Below, one piece after another: positions 44,348 to 52,935 of a stretch of DNA of 64,000 bases (position 1 is the stretch's first letter; the number at the start of each line of letters is the position of its first letter). Source of the stretch: Shouchella tritolerans. GTDB lineage: Bacteria; Bacillota; Bacilli; Bacillales; Bacillaceae_D. Made by a program: the position numbers and the translations under genes. The stretch covers positions 310,001 to 374,000 of the forward strand of contig NZ_JAODPB010000003.1 of NCBI RefSeq assembly GCF_025770735.1, given 5' to 3'. The notes under the pieces were generated by a model. The model made no database searches. It was given only the letters and a program-made list of their open reading frames with translations, and was not told where the DNA came from.

Positions 44348-46285
44348 TTGAGAAAAGCTTTTTTAGTCGGTCTTGTTTGCACAGCGTGTGTATTGCTCCA
44401 TGATGATCCAGTTGCCGCATCTACGTACAACGGCCCGCTGTCCTCCCATTGGTTTCCAGAGGAACTTGCCCAATGGGAACCAGACAGTGATCCAGACGCA
44501 CCCTTTAACAGAAGCCATGTTCCGCTGGAACCAGGCCGCGTTGCGGATAGGGTAAATGCTAATGCAGACAAGGACGCACACCTTGTTTCGTTGTCCGCGC
44601 TAAACAGGCATACATCAGGTGTTCCATCGCAAGGAGCGCCAGTTTTCTATGAAAATACGTTCAGCTATTGGCATTATACAGATTTGATGGTTTATTGGGC
44701 TGGTTCAGCTGGCGAAGGCATTATCGTTCCGCCAAGTGCCGATGTCATTGATGCATCGCACCGAAATGGGGTGCCGATTTTAGGAAATGTGTTCTTCCCG
44801 CCGACGGTTTATGGAGGGCAGCTAGAGTGGCTAGAACAAATGTTAGAGCAAGAGGAGGACGGTTCATTCCCCCTTGCTGACAAATTGCTAGAAGTCGCAG
44901 ACTATTATGGGTTTGACGGCTGGTTTATTAACCAAGAAACAGAAGGGGCAGACGAAGGAACAGCCGAAGCCATGCAAGCTTTTCTCGTTTATTTGCAGGA
45001 ACAAAAGCCAGAAGGCATGCACATCATGTGGTATGACTCGATGATTGATACAGGGGCGATCGCCTGGCAAAACCATTTAACGGATCGAAATAAAATGTAC
45101 TTGCAAAATGGCTCGACCCGCGTCGCTGACAGCATGTTTTTGAACTTTTGGTGGCGTGACCAGCGCCAATCGAACGAATTGGCACAAGCACTTGGCAGGT
45201 CTCCGTATGACCTCTATGCCGGAGTGGATGTGGAAGCACGAGGGACAAGTACCCCTGTTCAGTGGGAAGGCCTGTTTCCTGAAGGAGAAAAGGCGCATAC
45301 ATCACTCGGGTTATACCGTCCAGATTGGGCATTTCAGTCAAGTGAAACAATGGAAGCGTTTTATGAAAAAGAACTACAATTTTGGGTTGGCTCGACAGGA
45401 AATCCAGCCGAAACAGACGGCCAGTCAAATTGGCCTGGCATGGCGCACTGGTTTCCCGCGAAAAGCACCGCTACTTCGGTACCCTTTGTGACTCACTTTA
45501 ATACGGGCAGCGGCACTCAGTTTTCGGCAGAAGGCAAAACTGTGTCGGAACAGGAATGGAATAACCGCAGCCTTCAAGATGTGCTGCCGACATGGCGCTG
45601 GATTCAGCATGGCGGCGATTTAGAGGCAACATTTTCTTGGGAAGAAGCGTTTGAAGGGGGAAGCTCGTTACAATGGCATGGCTCATTAGCGGAAGGAGAA
45701 CACGCCCAAATCGAGCTCTATCAAACAGAGTTGCCGATAAGCGAAGGCACTTCGCTAACGTGGACATTTAAAAGCGAGCACGGCAACGATTTAAATGTGG
45801 GCTTCCGTTTAGATGGGGAAGAGGACTTCCGTTATGTGGAAGGAGAACAGCGTGAATCGATAAATGGTTGGACGCAGTGGACGTTGCCGCTGGATGCGTT
45901 TGCTGGTCAGACGATAACAGGGCTGGCATTTGCAGCGGAAGGGAATGAGACTGGGCTGGCAGAATTCTATATTGGACAACTGGCCGTAGGTGCTGATAGC
46001 GAAAAGCCTGCCGCTCCAAACGTGAACGTACGCCAGTACGACCCAGACCCGAGTGGCATTCAGCTCGTATGGGAAAAACAAAGCAACGTCCACCATTACC
46101 GCGTTTATAAAGAAACAAAGCACGGCAAAGAGCTAATTGGCACATCTGCTGGAGATCGAATTTACCTAGAAGGCCTAGTCGAGGAAAGCAAACAGAACGA
46201 CGTGCGTCTGCATGTAGAAGCACTAAGTGAAACATTTGTGCCAAGTGATGCTCGCATGATCGACATAAAAAGCGGCTCGTTTTAG
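44348..46285 (+). CDS. Secreted endo-beta-N-acetylglucosaminidase, glycoside hydrolase family 85
   Basis: Exported enzyme of 645 residues predicted to cut between the two core GlcNAc residues of N-glycans and so free oligosaccharides from glycoproteins. A signal peptide covers about 1-24. The GH85 barrel (about 60-400) has the catalytic pair Asn195 and Glu197 in GFDGWFINQETEG, plus YWAGSAGEGIIVPPSADVIDASHRNGV and MWYDSMIDTGAIAWQN. A beta-sandwich (about 420-550) and a fibronectin-III-like end follow. There is no LPXTG anchor, so it is probably released. The start is TTG 44348 with GAAAGGAGAG 8 nt upstream. It is transcribed between two GH38 genes and ends at a strong terminator. Confidence 0.94.
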   Translation: MRKAFLVGLVCTACVLLHDDPVAASTYNGPLSSHWFPEELAQWEPDSDPDAPFNRSHVPLEPGRVADRVNANADKDAHLVSLSALNRHTSGVPSQGAPVFYENTFSYWHYTDLMVYWAGSAGEGIIVPPSADVIDASHRNGVPILGNVFFPPTVYGGQLEWLEQMLEQEEDGSFPLADKLLEVADYYGFDGWFINQETEGADEGTAEAMQAFLVYLQEQKPEGMHIMWYDSMIDTGAIAWQNHLTDRNKMYLQNGSTRVADSMFLNFWWRDQRQSNELAQALGRSPYDLYAGVDVEARGTSTPVQWEGLFPEGEKAHTSLGLYRPDWAFQSSETMEAFYEKELQFWVGSTGNPAETDGQSNWPGMAHWFPAKSTATSVPFVTHFNTGSGTQFSAEGKTVSEQEWNNRSLQDVLPTWRWIQHGGDLEATFSWEEAFEGGSSLQWHGSLAEGEHAQIELYQTELPISEGTSLTWTFKSEHGNDLNVGFRLDGEEDFRYVEGEQRESINGWTQWTLPLDAFAGQTITGLAFAAEGNETGLAEFYIGQLAVGADSEKPAAPNVNVRQYDPDPSGIQLVWEKQSNVHHYRVYKETKHGKELIGTSAGDRIYLEGLVEESKQNDVRLHVEALSETFVPSDARMIDIKSGSF

Positions 46286-46318
46286 GATGCAGACACGGAT
46301 CGAACTCTTCTCTTTGCT

Positions 46319-46333
46319 ATAAGCGCTTATTAT
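46319..46333 (+). promoter_or_regulatory. cre-like palindrome after the GH85 gene
   Basis: TATAAGCGCTTATT contains the perfect palindrome ATAAGCGCTTAT and matches the cre consensus except for about two positions. It precedes the GH85 terminator, so its role is uncertain. Confidence 0.35.
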
Positions 46334-46354
46334 TTTTGAAGTTAGCGACCTTGT

Positions 46355-46392
46355 GAGGTGTCAATAAACTTGACACCTCTTTTGTATTTTTT
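46355..46392 (+). terminator. Rho-independent terminator of the GH85 gene
   Basis: A 10-bp perfect stem GAGGTGTCAA/TTGACACCTC with a 5-nt loop (46355-46379) is followed by TTTTGTATTTTTT. It separates the endoglycosidase transcript from the second GH38 operon. Confidence 0.92.
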
Positions 46393-46483
46393 CATTTGGT
46401 GGATTAATGTTAAATTCATTGGAATTTGTTTATCACCTTTTAACAGGCGCTTGTTGCCTTTCGGAAAAATTGGTACGTTAATG

Positions 46484-46498
46484 ATGAATGCGCTTACT
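46484..46498 (+). promoter_or_regulatory. Candidate cre site before the second GH38 gene
   Basis: ATGAATGCGCTTACT matches 13 of 15 cre positions and lies 20 bp before the ATG. CcpA bound here would act as a roadblock. Confidence 0.5.
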
Positions 46499-46518
46499 TG
46501 AGAGGGTGATTGGAGAAA

Positions 46519-49206
46519 ATGAAAACAACAGCACATATTATTGCCCATACCCATTGGGACCGAGAGTGGTACCGGCCTTTTGAACATCATCGCCATGACT
46601 TTGTCGTACTTATGAATCAGCTGCTGGCCCAATTTGAGCAGGATCCATCGTTTGCAAGTTTTCACTTGGACGGACAAACGATCCTGTTAGCCGATTATCT
46701 TGCTGTCCACCCAGAAAAGGAAGAGGCGCTAAAAAAATGGGTTCAGGCGGGCAAGTTGAACATTGGCCCGTGGTATGTGCTCCAAGATGCCTTTTTGACA
46801 AGCGCAGAAGCAAATGTGCGCAATTTGCTATATGGAATGGCAGATGCCAGACGATTTGGCGAACCCGTTCTCATTGGATATTTTCCGGATACGTTCGGGA
46901 TTTATGGCCAAGCCCCACAGCTTCTTAAACAAGCAGGCATAACTGCTGCTGCATTTGGACGGGGCGTGAAGCCAACGGGCTTTAATAATACCGTTTCTGA
47001 TGCCAAAGCGTTTGAATCTCCCTATTCAGAACTGAATTGGTCGGCGCCGGATGGTTCATCGGTATTGGGCATCTTGTTTGCCAATTGGTATTCAAATGGA
47101 AATGAAATTCCTGTTAATGAAAATGAGGCAAAAGCGTACTGGACAACGAAATTGGCTGATGCAAAAAAATATGCCTCGACGAGCCATTTGCTCTTCATGA
47201 ATGGCTGCGACCACCAGCCGGTGCAACGGAATTTGCCGGAAGCGATTAAGACAGCGCAAGCACTGTTTCCTCATATACAATTTATTCAATCAGATTTTAC
47301 ATCTTATATTGAACAAGTACGAACGGAATTACCGCCAACGATACAAACGATCACAGGGGAACTGCGGAACCAGCGGACGGACGGGTGGTCAACGCTAGTC
47401 AACACAGCTTCGAGCCGTATTTATTTGAAGCAATTAAATGAAAAAGCGCAAATGCTACTAGAAAAACAAGTTGAACCACTGCTTGCGATTGAGTGGTTGC
47501 TCGGACATGAAGTGGATGGGGCATATGTACGCTATGCCTGGAAGCAACTGATGGAAAACCATCCCCATGACAGCATTTGCGGATGCAGCGTCGATGAAGT
47601 TCATGAAGAAATGGTGGTTCGCTTTCAGAAAACAATCCAACTGGCAGAGCGTCTGGCAGAAGCCTCCATTGATCGGCTTGCTGAGCAAGTTGATACGACC
47701 CGTTTTGGAGAAGAAGCAATTCCAGTCGTATGCTTTAACGGCAGTGGCCACGCGAGTGAAACGGTCGTAGAGACTAATATTGCTTTTGAAAAAAAATATT
47801 TTACTGGAGAACTGTTTGCTGCGATGCTCCAGGAGCTTGATGAAAAGCCATTTCCTGTTTTCAAAGTGGTTGATCGTGCAGGGAATCCAGTAGAGGCAAC
47901 ATTTACGCAAATGGAGACAGCTTTTGGTTACGAATTGCCTGACGATGGCTTCCGAAAGCCTTATTACGCTAGACACGTAAACATGCAAGCCCATGTAAAA
48001 CTTCCCGCTTTTGGTTATACAACGATTTATGTGCTTCGAGGCAAGCAGGAAGCAAAAGGAGAAATGATTGCCACTGCTGACGGGCGGTCATTGGAAAACG
48101 AGTGGCTAAAGGTAACGATCCACGATAATGGCAGCTATGATATGATCTGCAAACAAACAGGGACCCATTATCCGTACCTTGGTATTTATGAAGATAGCGG
48201 CGATATCGGCAATGAATATATGTACAAGGAAGCAAATGGGACGCGCTTAACGACAAAAGGCCACCAGGCGACAGTTAAAATCGTGAAAAATACAGCGCTT
48301 GAGGCAAGGATCGCAATTATCCACAAATGGGAGCTGCCTAAGTCGGCAGATCGATCGTTTGTAGATGAAAAGCGGGAGTTACGCTGGCACCCTAACAGGC
48401 AAGCAGGCAGAAGCGATGAGCAGATCACATGTGAAATGGTTACGACATTATCGCTGCAAAAAAACAGTCCTAGGCTTTTTGTCAATTGGACGATCGACAA
48501 TCAAACACTTGACCATCGGATCCGTGTTCTCTACCCAACTGGCGCCCGTTGTCAAACGCACTTAGCTGGCAGTGTGTTCGAAGTGGCTGAACGAAGCAAC
48601 ACGCCGTCAAAAGAATGGGAGAATCCAAGTTACGACCACCATATGCAAGGGTATGTTGCCGTCGGCAATGAAGAGCGTGGAGTGGCAATTGCCTCTTTTG
48701 GCTTGCACGAATACGAAGTGTTGCCTAAAAGCGACTATGCGATTGCGGTTACGTTGTTACGAGCGGTTTCTGAAATGGGCGATTGGGGCGACTTTCCAAC
48801 AGCCGGCGCTCAATGCCAAGGGAAGCAAACGGCGCAATGGTCGGTTTATCCAACGCAAGGTGATTTACGGAAAAGTAAAATGTTGCCAAACATTTACCAC
48901 GCCTACACACACCCTGTCGTCAAGCAGGTAAAGGCTAGCCGAGGGAGCTTGCCCCATTTCTTTGAAGCCGTTCCGATCGAGGCAGAAAACATGGTCATTA
49001 CCTCAATCAAGCTAGCCGAGGACGGAAAAGCGGCAGCTATTCGTGCATTTCAACCTGGTTTAGGAGAAGGAATGGTCCAAAGGCGGAATGGTGCCTTATT
49101 ATCGCGCTCTACCATTTTGGAGGAAGATTTGGGCGAAGTTCAGTCGGAAGCCGTCCGGCCCTATCAAATGAAAACATACCTTGTTAAAGGAGTGAACACA
49201 CCGTGA
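46519..49206 (+). CDS. Alpha-mannosidase, glycoside hydrolase family 38 (MngB-like form)
   Basis: Cytoplasmic GH38 enzyme of 895 residues, the shorter form seen in E. coli MngB and pneumococcal N-glycan clusters. The zinc ligands lie at the very N-terminus in AHTHWDREWY (His10, His12, Asp14), the nucleophile is Asp124 in GYFPDTFGIYGQAPQLL, and MENHPHDSICGCSVDEVHEEM marks the helical middle domain. A TTG at 46510 is possible, but ATG 46519 is better spaced from AGAGGGTGAT. Its stop overlaps the GTG of the GH125 gene, so the two are co-translated. This pairing fits stepwise removal of alpha-1,3/1,2 and alpha-1,6 mannose. Confidence 0.94.
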   Translation: MKTTAHIIAHTHWDREWYRPFEHHRHDFVVLMNQLLAQFEQDPSFASFHLDGQTILLADYLAVHPEKEEALKKWVQAGKLNIGPWYVLQDAFLTSAEANVRNLLYGMADARRFGEPVLIGYFPDTFGIYGQAPQLLKQAGITAAAFGRGVKPTGFNNTVSDAKAFESPYSELNWSAPDGSSVLGILFANWYSNGNEIPVNENEAKAYWTTKLADAKKYASTSHLLFMNGCDHQPVQRNLPEAIKTAQALFPHIQFIQSDFTSYIEQVRTELPPTIQTITGELRNQRTDGWSTLVNTASSRIYLKQLNEKAQMLLEKQVEPLLAIEWLLGHEVDGAYVRYAWKQLMENHPHDSICGCSVDEVHEEMVVRFQKTIQLAERLAEASIDRLAEQVDTTRFGEEAIPVVCFNGSGHASETVVETNIAFEKKYFTGELFAAMLQELDEKPFPVFKVVDRAGNPVEATFTQMETAFGYELPDDGFRKPYYARHVNMQAHVKLPAFGYTTIYVLRGKQEAKGEMIATADGRSLENEWLKVTIHDNGSYDMICKQTGTHYPYLGIYEDSGDIGNEYMYKEANGTRLTTKGHQATVKIVKNTALEARIAIIHKWELPKSADRSFVDEKRELRWHPNRQAGRSDEQITCEMVTTLSLQKNSPRLFVNWTIDNQTLDHRIRVLYPTGARCQTHLAGSVFEVAERSNTPSKEWENPSYDHHMQGYVAVGNEERGVAIASFGLHEYEVLPKSDYAIAVTLLRAVSEMGDWGDFPTAGAQCQGKQTAQWSVYPTQGDLRKSKMLPNIYHAYTHPVVKQVKASRGSLPHFFEAVPIEAENMVITSIKLAEDGKAAAIRAFQPGLGEGMVQRRNGALLSRSTILEEDLGEVQSEAVRPYQMKTYLVKGVNTP

Positions 49207-50504
49207 AGGGCATCCCAGCGGGCTTGGCCCGGCTCATCGAAAAAGTGAACGGGGCGTTTCCTGAAGACGCCTACCTGCAGCGGTTATTCCAACAAACGTT
49301 TCTAAACACGTATGAAACCACGCTGCAGCCAGGTGAAGATGGCAAGACGTTTGTGATTACCGGCGATATCCCTGCTATGTGGCTTCGCGATTCTGCGGCG
49401 CAAATCAGGCCGTACTTGTTGGCGGCTGATGATCCAGAAGTAGCTGCTCTGATTAAAGGGGTGTTAAAGCAGCAAGTGGAATTTATGTTGCTTGATCCGT
49501 ATGCAAACGCTTTTAATAAAGAAGCCAATGGCCAAGGGCACCAAGAGGATATGACAGAGATGGGTCCCCGCATATGGGAGCGTAAGTATGAAATCGACTC
49601 GCTTTGCTACCCGATCCAACTCGCTTACCTGTTTTGGAAACAAACCGGCATAACAGACCATTTCGATGCTCCTTTCCGCACAGCGGCTGCATCGATTATC
49701 GAGACATGGCAAGTGGAGCAACGTCATGAACAGAAATCGCCGTATCGGTTTGAAAGAAAAGGCGTACGGCAATCGGATACACTGAACCGGAACGGGAAAG
49801 GGACAGAAGTATCGTATACAGGCATGACGTGGAGCGGATTCCGCCCAAGCGACGATGCTTGCTTGTACGGCTATTTGGTGCCGGCAAACATGTTTGCCGC
49901 GGTCGTGCTTGGCTATTTGGGCGAAATATGCGATGCTGTTTGGAACGACCCAGACCTCAAACAAAAGGCTGCTGTTTTAAAAGCTGAAATCGAGGAAGGC
50001 ATTGAAAGGCATGGAACTTTTGAACATCCTTATTATGGCACGATGTATGCATACGAAGTGGACGGAAACGGTAGAACGTTGCTGATGGACGACGCCAACG
50101 TCCCTAGTTTGTTAGCTGCTCCTTATTTAGGCTATTGCCGATTAGATGACGATCGGTACCAGAATACACGGCGCTTTTTGTTTACAAGGGAAAACCCGTA
50201 TTACTACGAAGGAGAAGTTGCTTCTGGCATCGGAAGCCCACACACGCCAGATCATTATATTTGGCATATTGCCTTATCGATGCAAGGCTTGACAGCAAGC
50301 ACAGTAGAAGAGAAGCAGGCAATTTTGAACACGCTAAAGGCAACCGATGGAGGCACGGGTTATATGCATGAAGGGTTTTTTGCGTCAGATTCCACTGTCT
50401 TTACGCGTGAATGGTTCGCTTGGTCCAATTCGCTTTTTAGTGAGTTTGTCCTTAGCTTATGCGGCGAATGGATTAAAGGAAGTCCCCTTGCAGAGGAGGC
50501 ATAG
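49203..50504 (+). CDS. Exo-alpha-1,6-mannosidase, glycoside hydrolase family 125
   Basis: Inverting (alpha/alpha)6-barrel enzyme of 433 residues, full GH125 length, no signal peptide. Features are the general-acid region VITGDIPAMWLRDSAAQ (Asp55), the GPRIWERKYEIDSLCYP stretch and TGMTWSGFRPSDDACLYGYLVPANMFA. The start is GTG 49203, overlapping the GH38 stop as GTGA. GH125 enzymes remove non-reducing alpha-1,6-mannose and in Streptococcus belong to the N-glycan catabolic cluster. Its end contains the ribosome site (GAGGAGG) for the yesL gene. Confidence 0.94.
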   Translation: MKGIPAGLARLIEKVNGAFPEDAYLQRLFQQTFLNTYETTLQPGEDGKTFVITGDIPAMWLRDSAAQIRPYLLAADDPEVAALIKGVLKQQVEFMLLDPYANAFNKEANGQGHQEDMTEMGPRIWERKYEIDSLCYPIQLAYLFWKQTGITDHFDAPFRTAAASIIETWQVEQRHEQKSPYRFERKGVRQSDTLNRNGKGTEVSYTGMTWSGFRPSDDACLYGYLVPANMFAAVVLGYLGEICDAVWNDPDLKQKAAVLKAEIEEGIERHGTFEHPYYGTMYAYEVDGNGRTLLMDDANVPSLLAAPYLGYCRLDDDRYQNTRRFLFTRENPYYYEGEVASGIGSPHTPDHYIWHIALSMQGLTASTVEEKQAILNTLKATDGGTGYMHEGFFASDSTVFTREWFAWSNSLFSEFVLSLCGEWIKGSPLAEEA

Positions 50505-50506
50505 CT

Positions 50507-51115
50507 ATGCATCGTGTATTTTTCCAGGCTTCAGAGTGGATATACAACATGATGAAGTTAAACGGATTATGGCTTTTAGGCATTGTTGCTGGGCTCGGTC
50601 TGTTGGGAGTTATGCCTGCTACTACCGCTGTGGCAGCAGTAACGCGTAAGTGGGCCCATGGGAATCAAGACGCGCCCATGTGGACCCTTTTTTGGAAAAC
50701 ATACAAACAATCGTTTGCAACAAGCAATCAGGTGGGCGCTCTGTTTGCTGTACTGGCACTTATCCTCCTGGCAAACTTGCGGATTAGCGTTATCGTTCCA
50801 GGAACGGTTATGATGGTAGCCCATTACTTTATTTTATTTATCCTTTTTTCATTACTGGCAAGCACATGGCTGTTTTTTTTCATTTATGTTCATTATGAAC
50901 TGCCAACAAAAGCGTATTTGTTCCAGTCTGTGGCAATGGTATTTTCAAAACCTTTTTCCATGCTTATGCTGGCAACGGGCATCGGCGCAGCGGTATGGAT
51001 GATGGTCCATATGCCGGGACTATTGCCTTTTTTTGCGATCGTTTGGCCTTCGTATTGGAGCAGCGTTGTCTGTAAAAAAATGTTTTCGAAAATGGAACAA
51101 ACAGTGGCGGCATAA
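50507..51115 (+). CDS. YesL/DUF624-family membrane protein
   Basis: Membrane protein of 202 residues with four to five spans. The N-terminal segment LNGLWLLGIVAGLGLLGVMPATTAV is typical of DUF624. Members sit with YesM/YesN and CUT1 importers in many Firmicutes sugar loci (yes genes in B. subtilis), but their biochemical role is not known. ATG 50507 lies two bases after the GH125 stop, with GAGGAGG in the preceding gene. The sensor kinase follows 71 bp downstream. Confidence 0.88.
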   Translation: MHRVFFQASEWIYNMMKLNGLWLLGIVAGLGLLGVMPATTAVAAVTRKWAHGNQDAPMWTLFWKTYKQSFATSNQVGALFAVLALILLANLRISVIVPGTVMMVAHYFILFILFSLLASTWLFFFIYVHYELPTKAYLFQSVAMVFSKPFSMLMLATGIGAAVWMMVHMPGLLPFFAIVWPSYWSSVVCKKMFSKMEQTVAA

Positions 51116-51186
51116 ACACGATAATGAAATGGCTTGGAGGGCAGCATGCTCTGCCAAGCTTTTTCGCAATCAAAGGTGGTTTGGCG

Positions 51187-52935
51187 ATGAAAGGGAGACG
51201 GCTGCGCAGCCGCGCAAGATACCAAATTTTCAACCGGATTTTAGCAATGTACTCCATTATAATTTTGCTTGTTATTAGCTTGCTCGTTGTGCTGATCGCA
51301 AAATATGTAGCCGATGACTTCATAACTAGATCCCTTGAAGCCAATGAAAAACAAGTCGAAGCTCTGGCTGTTTATATGGCTGAACGGGAACGCTCGCTTG
51401 CGACTCACTTACGTGAATTGTATTTTTACCCAGAGCTTGTTGAGTCGATAGCTGTTGCATTAAAAAATGACCCTGAAACGTATTTGGAATACAGACTGGA
51501 TCAATATTCACTGCAGCGCTCATTTGTGCCGAGCAACGTCGAATCGTTTATGCGCGGCTTTTATTATGGAGACGGCGCCATTGATGCCATCACCTTGACC
51601 AGTTATGAAACAGATCAAGTATATGCTTATGTGTTTCAATATGCGAATTGGAATCGGATTCAAAAGGAGGGCGAGCAGCAAGCGATTACCTTAACTCGGC
51701 CCATTAATGATGGTTCCTCAACAACTGGGATTGGCCAGCTTACCGCCTATTATAGCAGCGAAGCATTGCGGCAAGCAGTGGCGTCTGCGAACAATGTCGG
51801 CTTACTCCAAATGCATAAGGAAGACGGAACGCTTTTATTTGCCAACAGGCCTGATCCGCTTGAATTGCCACAAGAAGAGGACTCAGGGCCCGTTTACAAA
51901 GAAATGGTGAAAAACGGCGAAACTTTCTATTACAAAGTGGAGCAGGATGGAGACAGAGGTCTCTACTATGTAGGGGTGGTGCCACGGTCTGAAATCACGG
52001 AATTGAGTTCCCTCGTATACGCCACCATTGCATTATTAATAGCCGTTGCGTGTGCCACGGTTGCCGTTGGCTATTTCGTTATGCGTCGCTACGCCAGGCG
52101 GATGCAACGAATTGAAGCATCGATGCAGCTCGTTGAGCAAGGGGATCTATCAGCGCGGATTGATATGAGCTTACAAAATAAAAAAGATGAACTAGGCTCG
52201 ATTGCTGGGAATTTTAATCGGATGCTAGATGAGTTAAAGCGCTATATCGACAAATCCTATGTACTCGAATTAAAAAAGCAAGAAGCTGAAATGAGGGCGC
52301 TGCAGGCGCAAATGAATCCTCATTTTCTCTATAATACGCTGGAGGCGATCCGCATGAAAGCAGTGATTGAAGGTGCCACTGATGCTGGAGCGATGACGTT
52401 TCATTTAGCTTCGATTATGCGGTACGCTTTGTCGGAAAACCGCAGTGCTACGTTAGGCGAAGAATTGGAACATACGAAGCAGTATATGGCATTAATGGAG
52501 CAACGGTACCGACATGCACTCGCGGTTGAATATGTAGTTGATTCCTCATTGTTAATGGACAGTATCTTAAGGTTTAGTTTACAACCATTAGCGGAAAATT
52601 ACATGATCCATGGATTTATGCCTGACAAAAAGGACAATCGGCTGCATATCGCGATTCAGCAAAAGGAAGATGTGTTGACGATCGTTGTACACGATAACGG
52701 CAAAGGCATGACCAGCGAGCGCCTAGAAGCGGTAAAAGCGAAGCTACGTGAGGAAGAGTACCAACATATCGAGCAGTCTATCGGGTTGGCCAACATCCAT
52801 AAACGGTTTCAGCTGGAATATGGACAGCCTTATGGGTTATCCATCCATAGCGTGGCTGGTGAGGGCACTTCTGTCCAACTAACATGTCCATTAGAAAGGG
52901 AGGAGAGCGACTGTGATGCGAGTCCTGCTTGTTGA
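51187..52935 (+). CDS. YesM-type sensor histidine kinase of the N-glycan locus
   Basis: Membrane sensor of 582 residues. The first span is near 20-45 (IILLVISLLVVLIAKYVA), the extracytoplasmic sensor lies between, and a second span is near 275-300 (TIALLIAVACATVAVGYFV). HAMP follows, then His_kinase with QAQMNPHFLYNTLEAIRMK and an HATPase with QPLAENYMIHGFM and VHDNGKGM. A frame from 51124 lacks a ribosome site; ATG 51187 follows AAAGGTGG. It overlaps the regulator gene by 20 bp. It probably senses released N-glycan oligosaccharides or the binding protein. Confidence 0.92.
   Translation: MKGRRLRSRARYQIFNRILAMYSIIILLVISLLVVLIAKYVADDFITRSLEANEKQVEALAVYMAERERSLATHLRELYFYPELVESIAVALKNDPETYLEYRLDQYSLQRSFVPSNVESFMRGFYYGDGAIDAITLTSYETDQVYAYVFQYANWNRIQKEGEQQAITLTRPINDGSSTTGIGQLTAYYSSEALRQAVASANNVGLLQMHKEDGTLLFANRPDPLELPQEEDSGPVYKEMVKNGETFYYKVEQDGDRGLYYVGVVPRSEITELSSLVYATIALLIAVACATVAVGYFVMRRYARRMQRIEASMQLVEQGDLSARIDMSLQNKKDELGSIAGNFNRMLDELKRYIDKSYVLELKKQEAEMRALQAQMNPHFLYNTLEAIRMKAVIEGATDAGAMTFHLASIMRYALSENRSATLGEELEHTKQYMALMEQRYRHALAVEYVVDSSLLMDSILRFSLQPLAENYMIHGFMPDKKDNRLHIAIQQKEDVLTIVVHDNGKGMTSERLEAVKAKLREEEYQHIEQSIGLANIHKRFQLEYGQPYGLSIHSVAGEGTSVQLTCPLEREESDCDASPAC

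Noticed and set aside
45768-46244. 158-codon minus-strand open frame inside the GH85 gene
   Set aside because: It lies antisense to a well-supported enzyme, has no ribosome site and low-complexity His/Pro/Leu content typical of shadows.
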